DNA of 64,000 nucleotides, from positions 252,962,484 to 253,026,483 of the forward strand of contig CP136064.1 of the NCBI GenBank assembly GCA_032622095.1. Direction: 5' to 3'. Shown here piece by piece: positions 1 to 10,352 of this stretch. The position numbers and the translations under genes were made by a program. The notes beneath the pieces are model-generated. The model had not been told where the DNA came from. It did not search any database and saw only the letters and a program-made list of their open reading frames with translations. This DNA is from Siphonodentalium dalli. Taxonomy: Eukaryota; Mollusca; Scaphopoda; Gadilida; Siphonodentaliidae. Position 1 is the first letter of the stretch. Every line of letters begins with the position of its first letter.

Positions 1-689
1 AACCAATGTATACATTTCGATCATGCTATTTTCGTCCCGTTTCATCATAAATCCATTTCATCGGTGCATCGTAAGCACCTCCTCTTAAAGAGTTCGTGTT
101 ATTTCCATGTTGCACTCCGCAACAAATGACAAATAAATGGAAAATAGTAACAACATCCCAACGTCTGCTAGATAATAATTACATCTTCATTTGTTGGTCA
201 TAAAGCGAAATCACATTGCACCAGGATTATTCGAAACAGTAATAGTTGTTCATGGTGTAGCATCAAAATTGACTCACCACGTGGGCTTACGACGGCAAGC
301 TGACATAAAACAGCGGATTAACAAACGGAGTGCACTGACTTGCAACGTAATGCATGCAGTACACATGAAAACGTATGGCTGTACTAAAGACAGTATAATA
401 TATATATACGACGACCACAGACATATGTACTGCCATATAATACTACTTCCAAGAGATATGTATTACCTTGTATTACCATGCATAGAGTACACCTTGAATG
501 TTACTATTACAAAACAATGGTGTGTGTTCATCTTTACATACAGGTCCAAGCCGAATTTAGATCCCCCACAAGTACCATTATAACCGTGATACGAATTTGT
601 GAAACGATCTTGTCGGCATCCCAGTCTGTTTGCAATGGAATTAGAGAAACTATGTCATACATTCATTAAATAAAAAAAGCACACAAAAA
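1..689. other. Unassigned sequence at left edge
   Basis: AT-rich sequence with no recognisable gene, RNA or repeat. The longest open frame (191-583, +) begins at a TTG codon, shows no domain or composition signal I recognise, and is most likely chance. Confidence 0.5.
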
Positions 690-873
690 TTTAAATAAGC
701 ACACTAGGGCTTATTTCATAATAAAATAAGTCGAATATGAACCTTTGTGAATATATAGGTCCAAATGTGCGCGAAACGCACACTGGGCCGTATGCCCCTA
801 ACGCACAAAGGGACCACATTCCCCTCCGACGCTGAATAAAGACTCCCGAAGGGAGGGATCCTGTTTCAGGTAG
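690..873 (+). mobile_element. Helitron-like element, 3' fragment
   Basis: The segment from about 707 is clearly homologous to 12,342-12,447: both carry the words AATAAAATAAGTCGAATATG and CCAAATGTGCGCG. Near its right end is a short hairpin (CTCCCGAAGGGAG, 843-855), then about 14 nt ending TTTCAGGTAG before a T. This matches the hairpin-plus-CTRR-T end of Helitrons except that the first C is G. The 5' terminus is not present here, so I read it as a truncated non-autonomous copy related to the one at 12 kb. Confidence 0.45.
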
Positions 874-1420
874 TCATTAATAACTATATTCACGGCATGC
901 AATTATATCTATATAGGATAGGACCACGGGTGTCGCAGCACCGGTAACCACAAATCACCAATCACAAATCATCAGTTAATATTGTTGGGAGAGGGGCTGC
1001 ATTAAGTTGTTATTACTTGTGTCCCAATCCCTTGTAACTTGTGTTGCAATAAAGATGTTCAAACCAAAAACCTGTAAGGCCTGGTATCATGAACATGAGA
1101 CCAATTTCTATTCAATAAGATTAATAAGTTAATTCTCGTAAAACAATCTCTAGTTTTATTTCTAACATTTCGGTTCATGCAGTCAAATTATTTATACTTG
1201 CTATATATAAACAAGTAAACCAATGTCAGAAATGGTAACGCGCTCAAGATCATATATTATATACCCATGATTGTAATTATAGAATATAAAATATATTGGT
1301 TTCGCGAATGACCAACTCAGAATTCCGTTAAAATAACAATAACAACCAGCACCTAATTAACGAACCGGCGGCCGACTCCGCCGTCTCCGACCACAACGCC
1401 CAGTGGGCTGCAGAACGAAA
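874..1420. other. Unassigned intergenic sequence
   Basis: No coding signal. An AATAAA word near 1,050 sits in a stretch resembling the 3' end of a retroposed sequence, but nothing upstream supports a transcript. The sequence becomes GC-richer just before the LINE fragment that follows. Confidence 0.4.
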
Positions 1421-1429
1421 AAAGTCTAT

Positions 1430-1990
1430 AAAAGTTGAAATATAAGACTTACAAAAGAGGGGTGCGATTCATCGAAAACAACTACCACGCAAGAACAAAA
1501 GGGGCCGTAACTGAAATGCTAATGGAACAACTTATGGAGCCACTACATCAAAGAAGAAACACGATGAGAATGAAGCTGTTCGGCAGAGTAGTGGATGGGC
1601 TGGTGCCGGCTATTCGATCAAAAGACATACTAATACCAAAAAAGAAAGGAAGGAAAATAAAGGCGAAAAGGTACCCAGGCTATATAACATCAAACCTGTC
1701 GAAAAGGAGGAGTGTATTAACTCTAACTCCATCGAAAGGATACTAGCTAACACGGCGCAATTCAGACACTCGTTCTTTGTTCGAGCTATCGAGGAGTGGA
1801 ACAGCCTGGAGGATAGCACATGCGAGGAAACAACGGATAAAACAGCATAGTCCTCCCACAGCGCAAACACAGTCGAGAGGCTCCAGCGCTGAAACACATA
1901 CAGATACAGATACTTACAAATTATCTTTTTCCTTTCTTTTATTTGTAATTGACAAAGTTTATAGTTTGTTGACATAAAGTTAATTAACGA
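1430..1990 (+). mobile_element. Non-LTR retrotransposon (LINE) 3' end, reverse-transcriptase C-terminal tail, frameshifted
   Basis: The conceptual translation has the conserved region found after the polymerase domain in many CR1/L2/Jockey-type LINE ORF2 proteins. From about 1,459 it reads RFIENNYHARTKGAVTEML followed by EPLHQRR (the alignable 'SVTEML..L.W.PL..RR' block). Further on, in a different frame, is HSFFVRAIEEWNSLE near 1,765-1,812, the family hallmark '(N/H)SFF.R.I..WNSLP'. A stop (TAG, 1,848-1,850) closes that frame. The two blocks lie in different frames, so there is at least one frameshift near 1,680-1,700, and a TAA in the first frame lies just upstream at 1,429-1,431. The catalytic RT and endonuclease domains are absent, which fits the usual 5' truncation. 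About 140 bp of AT-rich 3' UTR follows. It is a dead copy. The family-level assignment within LINEs is uncertain. Confidence 0.8.
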
Positions 1991-2930
1991 CAATAAACGA
2001 AATTGAAATTCCCAACTACACCTTTTACCGGACTCGACCTCCGGCTCACAGTTCGACTTTTAATCATCCCGAAAATTCCCATTCTATAAATAAAACACCC
2101 ATGGTTAATGTCAGCGCCCACAGCTCTCTAGAACAAGTCACAGTAGTGATCAATTCTTTGCTTCGTTCTTTTCATAATTGTTTAAATTACAACGCGTCTC
2201 TCAATTGTCGCTTAAAGGTGCACTTTAGTTAATCAGATAAGGCGCTAATTTTGGGCCATTAATCAAGGTGACGTTTGTGGCTTTTCATATAAATAGCCGA
2301 TGATTTTCAAAATATTCGGTTACCTTAGAAAATAAACGCTGCTCCAGTGAGCAAATTAAGTCATCTGCATGGTAAATCAATCCATATTCATAGATCAAAC
2401 ACAAACAAGCTGGATTTCAAATAAAAACATTAAAAAATTTACACCATTGTTAACTGTGAGATAATATTGACATGTAGTTCCTACACCTTTGTTCTAACCG
2501 TTCTTTGACAAAGAAAATCTTCAGATAATGTTTCATTGTTTTCCGAATAGAATAGAAATTTATGTATTTCTGTATCTGGATGTGTACGCCCAAGTAACCA
2601 AGTTTGGTATGATAGGACGGGCGATGGGCCATGTTATTACGCGGCGCCAGCAGCGGCCGCAGATGTTTTAGATAGTGCAGCTGAAAGCATTGGATACAAA
2701 CAAACGAATTTCATCATGAATGGTACATTTCCCTGGTAAACCACCCTGTGTACATACACGAACTACCGCTTTCGTATCACTTATAGCGTCTGTGACGCAT
2801 TTGTGTGCGCGAATTTAAAAGTGGGATAAAATTATTTCATCCACGAGAAAGGAAGTAGCGCATTTGATGCTCGCATCGCTGTATTATTGTATATCAACCA
2901 ACGGGATGTCTGCATGCGGCGTTTGCCCCC
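1991..2930. other. Unassigned sequence
   Basis: No gene, RNA or repeat recognised. A short GC-rich patch (2,640-2,662, containing GCGGCCGC) stands out from the AT-rich surroundings but has no companion feature. Confidence 0.4.
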
Positions 2931-3262
2931 CGTAGCCTCATCTGGCATTTAAACACAGGTGGGTCCTACTGATTTTATCACACAAACTCTCGGTATATCG
3001 CGCGTACTTCCCGATCAAGTGCACACCTGGCAGCCCATGTAGCACTGTATGTACCGTTATGCGGGGAAACATTTCCCTGCTGACTTGCCAGCATACCCCA
3101 TAACATCGCCGCGGAGTGTTCACAGTGTTTGTATGTGCGTGGTGTATCGTATCATTCCACCGTTCCGATGGGCTTCTGGATTTCATTGAATAAACGCCAT
3201 AAAGTAAATTTCTCAGCGACAGAACAGCATGCTCGATTCCCCCTTATATACACACGATGCCA

Positions 3263-3484
3263 TGAATGAATTTTTACCAGTTAATGAAGGCGTCTAACCC
3301 GTAACGTATATCGATACTTGAATGAAATTTTACCAATTATTGAAGGCGTCTAACCCGTAACGTGTGTGATACTTGAATGAAATTTTACCAATTATTGAAG
3401 GCGTCTAACCCGTAACGTGTGTGATACTTGAATGAAATTTTACCAATTATTGAAGGCGTCTAACCCGTAGAGTATGTCGATACT
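3263..3484 (+). repeat. Tandem repeat, 55-56 bp unit, 4 copies
   Basis: Four consecutive units each begin TGAATGAA and contain GGCGTCTAACCCGTA. Unit lengths are 56, 55, 55 and 56 bp. The middle two units are essentially identical; the outer ones differ at a few positions. The same word occurs singly at about 4,403-4,445 and inverted near 5,118-5,160, so this is a local expansion of one part of the larger repeat family. Confidence 0.85.
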
Positions 3485-3596
3485 TGACTAGACGCTGGCT
3501 CTATGAGGTTACGTTGCTTTACAATGCACACTGCCATGACGGCGAACAGAGCAGAGCTTCCGGGCATCAACCCTTTACCCAACAGAAGTGCCCTGT

Positions 3597-3665
3597 GCCA
3601 ATGCATTCTCTTATATATGCGAGTCGACCATAGGTCGCCTCGCATATATAAGAGAATGCATTGGC
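3597..3665. repeat. 69-bp palindrome (MITE A, left)
   Basis: Both 26-bp arms carry CAATGCATTCTCTTATATAT and its complement, and the centre has its own small palindrome CGACCATAGGTCG. Only one central base pair is mismatched. Confidence 0.9.
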
Positions 3666-3744
3666 TTAACACATTAAAAATTATAAAATTGTTAAAGAAT
3701 GTAAGAAAAAATGGTAAAAAGTGTTAAAAAAAGATTTTGTTTAG

Positions 3745-3813
3745 GCCAATGCATTCTCTTATATATGCGAGGCGACCTATGGTCGACTCGCATATATAAG
3801 AGAATGCATTGGC
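3745..3813. repeat. 69-bp palindrome (MITE A, right)
   Basis: This is the exact reverse complement of the palindrome at 3,597-3,665: its centre reads CGACCTATGGTCG in place of CGACCATAGGTCG. The pair can therefore fold either as two hairpins or as one large stem. Confidence 0.9.
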
Positions 3814-4159
3814 ACAGGGCATAACTGTAACTATCACAATGTGGTCAAGGAGCCGGTTCCAATGATATCCATATGTGTATGGTTCTATTGAGACAGACCG
3901 AAGATATTTTAGGCTGTTGAATCCGGTTTTGGCCGGTTTTGGCCGGTTTGTTGGGTAAAGGGTTAAGGAGCCAGGTCTAGTCGAAATCGATACCGATGTG
4001 ATTTTACTGAGACTAGACTCGACCATGACGCATGTGTGATCCACAAAGAAAAAACTAAAGTTAGCAATTCTCGACCAATCAAAATGCGTGCTATACAGAG
4101 AAAAATATTCAACTTGAATTACATTTGATTTTAGACACTCGCTCTGTGCTCAAGGCTAA

Positions 4160-5406
4160 GTCGTTTCACTCTGCGCACCGTCATGGTGGCGAACACCGCA
4201 GAGTTTCGGAGCTTTACGATGTCATGTTACATTTCCTCAGACTAGACACGACCGTGACTCATAGGTGATACACAAGGACGTTGTCGCTCTGTAACGTACC
4301 ATGCATGCCCTATAATAAAATGATGCACTTAAAGTAAATTTATCAACAACAGAACAGCATCCCTGATTCCGCCACCACTCTTATATACGACGATGCCATG
4401 AATGAAAAACTGCAGCCATTGAAGGCGTCTAACCCATAACGTTGTATCTAGATAAAAGTACTCTATTCAGTCGTATATTCGGGATTCAAGCATGACACAG
4501 TTTGCGAACTAACCGGCTTGCTCATACATGTATGTTAAGAACTTTTCGAATCCACGAATGTCCAGCGAAACGGGATACGTTTATCTCCAATGTAATTCAA
4601 TCCACCAAATAAATCAAAAGAAATTACGAAATGTGCTTTTTATCGGCATTGCATGCCATGGGTGATATCTTTTTTCGGTAATCAAACTTCTGGGTACGTT
4701 CTATTGGTTTACTCGGAACAGCACACGAACACCTTCCTGTCAATGGTATATATACATGTAGTAACTATATGTGAGCTGTTACATGTAACTCGATTACGAG
4801 ACTCCTGATTGCGCGGTGGCGTATTTAACGCTCAATTGCATGACGTGGCGCTCCATTCAAAATGTGTTAACCGATCAGCGACCGATGATGGTGAATCGGA
4901 AACTAAAGTTAGCAACTCTCGCCCAATCAGAATGCGTGTATCAGAGACAAATATTCAACTTGATGTCTATTATTATGGCTAAGTCGTTTCTCTCTGCACA
5001 CCGTCATGGTGGATTCGAAAAGTTCTTAACATACATGTATGAACAAGCCGGTTAGTTCACAAACTGTGTCATGCTTGAATCCCGAATATACGACTGAATA
5101 GAGTACTTTTATCTAGATACAACGTTATGGGTTAGACGCCTTCAATGGCTGGCAGTTTTTCATTCATGGCATCGTCGTATATAAGAGTGGTGGCGGAATC
5201 AGGCATGCTGTTCTGTTGTTGATAAATTTACTTTATGTGCATCATTTTATTATAGGGCATGCATGGTACGTTACAAAGCGACAACGTCCTTGTGTATCAC
5301 CTATGAGTCAGGGTCGTGTCTAGTCTGAGGAAAATGTAACATGACATCGTAAAGCTCCGAAACTCTGCTGTGTTCGCCACCATGACGGTGCGCAGAGTGA
5401 AACGAC
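4160..5406. repeat. Large inverted repeat, nearly 400-bp arms, 453-bp spacer
   Basis: The left arm 4,160-4,555 and right arm 5,009-5,406 are reverse complements with only scattered mismatches and one-base indels. The arms include GTCGTTTCACTCTGCGCACC at the outer end and the TCGAATCCAC word at the inner end. The spacer carries a further partial direct copy of sequence found just outside the left arm, so the structure arose by inversion and duplication within the local repeat complex. There is no obvious target-site duplication to mark it as a single transposon. Confidence 0.85.
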
Positions 5407-5640
5407 CACCGTCATGGTGGCGAACACTGTGAACACTCCGCGGCGATGTTATGGGGTATGCTGGCAAGTCAGCAGGGAAATGTGCGAAAATAGCACATCT
5501 TCGGAACAAAAGGAGCCAGTTTCTAGTCAATATCGACTCCCGACGATTTTACTTTGACCTCTGACGAGACTCGACCCTGGCTCATATGTGATCCACAAGG
5601 ACGCTAACGCTCTGTAACGTGCCCAAAGCAGAGCGATAGC

Positions 5641-6585
5641 AAGTCTTACATGTATTATCCGGGGACCAGTCTAACCTCACACTTGACGGACATGACGAAT
5701 ACTTATCAGCGACATTGATGGCCGCACCTCAGATATAATTACATATCGTATGATTTCAGAGTCTTTTGTCAACGAGAACCCGACAACCAGGACGGTATTT
5801 TAGGTAAATAATATTATACAAAAGAGAGAAGCAAGTGGAACGATTATACACTGGCGATGTATGAGGCTACGTCGTTTGATTGGACGTCTCATGTTGGCAA
5901 AAATGGTTGCAATATACCAAATTATTTGCATAGGCCTTAGTGTTGACAAATGCCGCTGGCCTGAATTCGCAGGAAATGGTTGACACTGCACGAGTATCAA
6001 AATTTAAAGAACGTCCTTTTAGACACACGAAAATGTGCCCCAAAGTACTTGTCAACGTATTGCGTCACACTGCAGTTTTGACAAACGTCACACTACCCTT
6101 AAAATGGGGGGGGGAATGACATCTAACACCAACCCCTCCATACATTTTTCGCAAATTTGACAGCCGTAACCGTTCAACATGTGGCTATATTTGATGTTTC
6201 TCGTCGGGAAACACGTTTGTGCATTTTTTCGTGCACTTTTCATTAATGTATCATTGACCATTCAGCTGCCAGGATTTTTTTTATGCTGATCCTAGCTTGG
6301 GGGAGCAAGGGAAATCACTCTACTAATTTGTATTTGGTGTATTGTAACCAAATAAGGCCGGGCGCAACGTCACAAGATGTCTCACATCGATGTAATTATT
6401 CGTCGTTTTCTTCACCTAGATAAATAACTCGACCGAAAATAGAGAGTGAATGAGCTATGTACCAATTTTTGCTAGCTCGCTATGATTCCCGTACCCATGT
6501 AAATATGATTGTTGAGAACATATAAGTGTTCAAGTTATTTTGGTCACCAGTTTTCGAGGTTGTGAAACTTAACGTCAAAATCTCT
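5641..6585. other. Unassigned sequence
   Basis: No coding or repeat feature is recognised; there is a G-run near 6,109. Short minus-strand frames here are not convincing. Confidence 0.4.
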
Positions 6586-6738
6586 TTAACCATTAACCCA
6601 ACAAACCGGCCAAAACCGGCCAAATAAAGCTTCAACAGCCTAAAATATCTTCGGTATGTCTCAATAGAACCATACAAATATGGATATCATTGGAACCGGC
6701 TCATTGACCACATTGTGATGGTTACAGTTATGCCCTGT

Positions 6739-6807
6739 GCCAATGCATTCTCTTATATATGCGAGTCGACCATAGGTCGCCTCGCATATATAAGAGAATG
6801 CATTGGC
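6739..6807. repeat. 69-bp palindrome (MITE B, left)
   Basis: It has the same sequence as the palindrome at 3,597-3,665, centre CGACCATAGGTCG. Confidence 0.9.
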
Positions 6808-6886
6808 CTACAAAAAATCTTTTTTAAACACTTTTTATCATTTTTTCTTACATTCTTTAACAATTTTATAATTTTTAATGTGTTAA

Positions 6887-6955
6887 GCCAATGCATTCTC
6901 TTATATATGCGAGGCGACCTATGGTCGACTCGCATATATAAGAGAATGCATTGGC
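6887..6955. repeat. 69-bp palindrome (MITE B, right)
   Basis: It is the reverse complement of the palindrome at 6,739-6,807, separated from it by about 80 bp of T-rich DNA. Confidence 0.9.
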
Positions 6956-7025
6956 ACAGGGCCCTTCTGTTGGGTAAAGGGTTAAAACAAATCCGTTCGA
7001 TAATCGGTTTTTGAAGCAACCGAGA

Positions 7026-7118
7026 TGAGTTGTTGTGGTAGCCCACTAGTCTGATATGAGTTGTTATGGTAGCTCACTTGTCCGATATGAGTTGTTATGG
7101 TAGCTCACTTGTCTAATA
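7026..7118 (+). repeat. Tandem repeat, 31-bp unit, 3 copies
   Basis: Three units each begin TGAGTTGTT and contain GGTAGC and CACT, spaced exactly 31 bp apart (7,026, 7,057, 7,088). It lies just right of MITE B. Confidence 0.85.
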
Positions 7119-7287
7119 GTTTGCTGATATCAAAACTAATTTTGAAAATGCCAGGCGTGATATATGGCCGCATATTCCGAGTAAATGACTCCCTCAGTGC
7201 TCAAGCGTCCGTACACACCCCCTCGTCCCTGCTCCAAGCTCCCCGTTGTTAACCCTTCCTTGATTGGAGCTTCCTGACATTTTGCGA

Positions 7288-7318
7288 AAGCCTCGCATTT
7301 ATAAGAGAATGCATTGGC
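7288..7318 (+). mobile_element. Solitary half of the MITE palindrome
   Basis: The words CCTCGCATTTATAAGAGAAT and GCATTGGC match the right half of the 69-bp palindrome, with one change in the TATATA stretch. No partner arm is present next to it, so it is a relic of another copy. Confidence 0.6.
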
Positions 7319-7539
7319 CTAACAATATTAGCCTTGACCATGTAAGGCATGTAGTGCATCTCCTCCCATCTGAGTGTTACAGTTCTAGATCCAAAGGTAA
7401 TGGGGTAAAGTAGATGCACATTGTTGTAAATTTGCTTCGAGGGGTTGCCATTGGACCCAAGGTGGACACATCATCTCCATCGAAGACAATATCTACGTTC
7501 CTGCAATATAACATTGCAAATCACTCGGAGAACTGTTCC

Positions 7540-8060
7540 TCATCATCATCATCATCGAATAGGGGGATTAAGTCGCCACGACTTCTACCCCGTTAATGTA
7601 TACAGTTATGGTATTGAATTATAGTAATTAGAGTTGTAATATTATAGTGTTTGTAAGCTGAGTACGATACTTATGAGTTATTAGTCGTATAGTTGTATTT
7701 CTGGTCCCAGAACGTGTTGTCAAATTGTTTTTGAATGTCTTCACAGAATCTGCCGCTTCATGTAAAGCGTTCCGTTCGGCAATAACTCTTTTGCTGAAGA
7801 AGTGTTCAAGTACACCTTTAGTTGCTTGGTGTTTCTGCAATTTATAACTGTGCCCGCGTGTTCCTTTGTACAATACATCCTCAAAGAAGTCATGTCTGTT
7901 TATGTTATAGAGGCCGTGTGTGATCTTATGTATACCTCTATCGTGTCCCCTCGAGTTTAAGGGACATGAGACCTGTTTAACAAGGTGCTCTCAGTGTGTC
8001 ATGTTCCAGAATGCAGCGATCATTTTGGTGGCACGTCTCTGGACCTTAATTAGATCGCAC
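7540..8060 (-). mobile_element. Non-LTR retrotransposon (LINE) 3' end, reverse-transcriptase C-terminal tail, one in-frame stop
   Basis: On the minus strand the translation starts near 8,057 with LIKVQRRATKMIAAFWN, the classic '(I/L)E.VQRRATK.I' block downstream of the RT domain in CR1/L2-type LINEs. It continues through IHKITHGLYNINRHDFFED and GTRGHSYKL to FFSKRVIAERNAL, the counterpart of 'FF..R....WN.LP', and ends at VKTFKNNL. A single TGA (7,991-7,993) interrupts an otherwise open frame down to about 7,628. The usual W of the last motif is R here. The non-coding 3' part ends in a short ATG/GAT run (7,540-7,556), the type of microsatellite tail seen on many LINEs. The RT catalytic core is missing (5' truncation). 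It is dead but less decayed than the copy at 1.4 kb and belongs to a different subfamily. Confidence 0.85.
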
Positions 8061-9160
8061 GGAAAAGTTTACAAAATCGAGACCGAAGTGGAAAATGCTA
8101 CATTCACATGGTGGAAAGCTGCACTGAAACGAGAATCGCTTTCCATTCATAACAGTATACCCTCGATGTATCACTTTGATGACACCTAATTGCGTGCGCT
8201 CGCGCAACAGTATGGCGATCAGACAGATTCGTAGGTTGGTGTCACTCCATGACGTCACCAAAAACGACGTAAAACCTCGTGGCGTTCTGACATTTTTACT
8301 GTGCCGCGTTTTTGCTATGTTTATTTTATGTGTTGTTTTCGATTATTTGTTTGTCGCCGATATCGCCATTTGTCGGGATTCCCTGTTTCTATATTTAAAA
8401 CTGGCATGCTCGTTGTGAGCCTCGATTTCGATTTTTTCTCCCAGGTCAAAATACGTCAGAGTTATGACAAAAATAGATCGACCTACATTTTCTCCATCAG
8501 AACTCTACATCAAAGAGTCTATAGACTCCTTCGGGACCTACATAGACTCCTTCATTTGGGTATTTTTACTTATAATTGGGAAGTTTTATCATTTTTGGTT
8601 CGTGCGAAGACCTCTTTTTATCGTGCGGTGAAAGAGAGACATTCAAAACGCGATTTCGTAATTCGACGCAATAGGCTGAATAACCTAACCTTCAGCCGAG
8701 TTCCGGGTCAAATACGACGAATGACGTAACACAAAACAAAACGCATTTGTTGACACAAACACCGTTTGAAGAGTTTATTATTACATAAAATGATCGTTAT
8801 TGATTAATTATTGATTAATTTATTGATATTTATTGTTGCATATTGGCTGCTATCAATATTTACACAAATAGTATTAATTATTTCTTATAATTGCTCCTTT
8901 GGTCAACTTTGACTATCGGAAAATGAAAATCAAAATATGCCGCTGAAAAAAATGTAATCGATATTAAAGTCTCATCCTTTCGGCAACATGGAATTGGTTT
9001 TAATTACTTAAATGATTAATATAGTAATTTGCATTTATCTGTGATGAAATGAGAAATGGTAATTTTTCTAACATTAAATTAAATTAAATAAATTAAGTAA
9101 AATACAGTGAAATTATTTTTTATATTATTGTTTATTACATTTTTGCGCACGTTGGCATCT
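8061..9160. other. Unassigned AT-rich sequence
   Basis: There is no recognisable gene. A plus-strand frame at 8,301-8,729 (142 codons from an ATG) has no motif I can name. A CRE-like TGACGTCA occurs at about 8,249. From 8,740 on the sequence is very AT-rich with repeated ATTGATTAATT words. Confidence 0.4.
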
Positions 9161-9166
9161 CTCTGA

Positions 9167-9211
9167 GTGCATTCTAGTTCTCTTATCATTCGTATTCATA
9201 AGAGAATGCAC
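9167..9211. mobile_element. Degenerate MITE palindrome relic
   Basis: GTGCATTCT...TCTCTTAT and the complementary ATAAGAGAATGCAC form a weak hairpin that matches the outer arms of the 69-bp MITE palindrome. The centre is lost and no terminal repeats are visible. Confidence 0.5.
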
Positions 9212-10240
9212 TGACACGTGGTATGCAATGCGCCACCAGCGCAGCTTCCGTCATGAAATGGTTTTAAACTGCGGGGAGCTAACAAGAACCGGATAACAAC
9301 GCATTCACTTTCTTTCTTATTATGAAAGCGACTAATATTTTTTACGTCGCAGATGACAAACGCGATGAGTCGGTGTGATATTCCAATCACCAGCAGGAGA
9401 CCAGCAGTACACTATACAGGAAACGAGATCTCGCACAGTCGGTAGCCGGGTTATTTCGCAATCTACTGAAAGACAAAAGCTTGCACTCCATACGATATGC
9501 TTTGAACTGGTTTCATTCGTTTGAAATGTCGATTGGCGAAGTCTGGATAACTATTCCAAAGCATATCAGCCGACTCTGATTGTGCACAAAGTATATGTTA
9601 CAAGTATATTGCTTTAGCAGTAAGCTGCGCTCCTCGGCCCATGTAATGATCAAATTAGAAACGAATTAGAAATCGAAGTCAGTCGTGTAAGATAATGTAC
9701 TTTCATTGCGTTCACCCCTTCGGACTCACATACTTGTGCTATCGAAATATAAACTGCACTCGGGGTCGCAGTATCTATGTCAGTGAATATGCATGGCTCC
9801 CACGCATCATTCGCAATGAATTTGCCAGAAGTTCCGCCTGACACGTTTAGCATATGTAGTTGAGGCTGACAAGGCTGCGTTCTGAATGGATATCCCTAGT
9901 CCTTGATTCCACCAATTGGTAACTGATCAACATTCTTATGCACGTTTGATAATAATCCGCTGTACGAACGGAGAAAGGACGCAGTTGTTTCTGCCCCGTA
10001 AGCTTGGAATTTTCTGCCCTGCAGTGAGATGATTGTGAGGTATTCTATGCGATAACGAAAGTGCTATATACCCGAACTTCTGGTGATCAACTGTGCCTGG
10101 CATTCCTCCTTGTTATCGGCCATGCATACTGCTCGCGTGCGAGGGATTATAGAGAATTGTATGCGCGCGCAGCGTGTAGCATGGTGTAAATCCGTGATTT
10201 TCACGCAGTCCGTTTTCACACGCATGGGCACATTCCTAGC
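9212..10240. other. Unassigned sequence
   Basis: No gene, RNA or repeat recognised. All open frames are short and unremarkable. Confidence 0.4.
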
Positions 10241-10244
10241 TTCC

Positions 10245-10352
10245 GAGGCCCCAGCTAGCTGAGTCGGTAAAGTCTTGGCGCATTGAAGATGTCTAGCGTG
10301 GCGAAGTCGGTTCTATTCCCACTGAGTGCGGATTAGTATTTCACACAAATGG
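10245..10352 (+). mobile_element. tRNA-derived SINE head (partial)
   Basis: A tRNA-like block begins GAGGCCCCAGCTAGC. It has an A-box-like TAGCTGAGTCGG (10,256-10,267) and a B-box-like GGTTCTATTCC (10,309-10,319) with one mismatch to GGTTCGANTCC. The A-to-B spacing is about 42 bp, as in tRNA genes, but there is no foldable acceptor stem, so it is a SINE head and not a working tRNA gene. The body and tail beyond about 10,352 cannot be identified. Confidence 0.5.

Larger units (their letters stand above)
3571..3962 (-). mobile_element. piggyBac-like MITE, copy A (392 bp)
   Basis: Terminal inverted repeats are CCCTTTACCCAACA on the left and TGTTGGGTAAAGGG on the right, flanked by TCAA (3,567-3,570, presumably a mutated TTAA) and TTAA (3,963-3,966). 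TTAA targets and CCC-starting ends are typical of the piggyBac superfamily. The same element occurs at 6,590 and 24,349 in the opposite orientation. Inside are two 69-bp near-perfect palindromes (3,597-3,665 and 3,745-3,813), mutually reverse-complementary and separated by about 80 bp of AT-rich DNA. It has no transposase. The related, uninterrupted sequence near 5,495-5,515 looks like the empty site. Confidence 0.8.
2930..5640. repeat. Repeat complex of direct and inverted copies
   Basis: One repeat family recurs several times here in both orientations. The words GAACAGCAT and CGATGCCATGAATGAA appear near 3,225-3,270 and 4,360-4,405, and inverted near 5,160-5,215. A block containing GGAGCCAG, TCTAGTC and GTGATCCACAAAG occurs at 3,963-4,050 and again at 5,505-5,605. 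A 60-bp segment at 3,070-3,129 is repeated inverted at 5,423-5,482, apparently without mismatch. A block around CTAAAGTTAGCAA occurs at 4,053-4,190 and again at 4,900-5,012. The piggyBac-like MITE at 3,571 interrupts one copy. No coding capacity is evident. Confidence 0.75.
6590..6981 (+). mobile_element. piggyBac-like MITE, copy B (392 bp)
   Basis: It is flanked by perfect TTAA at 6,586-6,589 and 6,982-6,985. The left TIR is slightly diverged (CCATTAACCCAACA) and the right is TGTTGGGTAAAGGG. The left portion holds the ACCGGCCAAA repeats and the word CTAAAATATCTTCGG seen in copies A and C. Two 69-bp palindromes follow at 6,739-6,807 and 6,887-6,955. It has the same length as copy A but the opposite orientation, and no transposase ORF. 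Confidence 0.85.

Noticed and set aside
191-583. 130-codon open frame near the left edge
   Set aside because: It starts at TTG, has no motif or conserved composition, and lies in AT-rich sequence where such frames occur by chance.
1430-1990. Intact reverse-transcriptase gene
   Set aside because: Only the C-terminal tail remains, with a frameshift; the catalytic domain is absent.
6715-7046. Open frames across the MITE palindromes (also at 3,503-4,044 and 24,646-24,843)
   Set aside because: They translate inverted repeats in both strands, so the same peptide appears in mirrored frames; this is an effect of the palindromes.
8301-8729. 142-codon open frame
   Set aside because: No recognisable domain, no sign of splice-linked neighbours, and it overlaps another frame with equal claim.
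10245-10352. Functional tRNA gene
   Set aside because: A and B boxes are present, but there is no complementary acceptor stem and no clear anticodon loop, so a SINE head is more likely.
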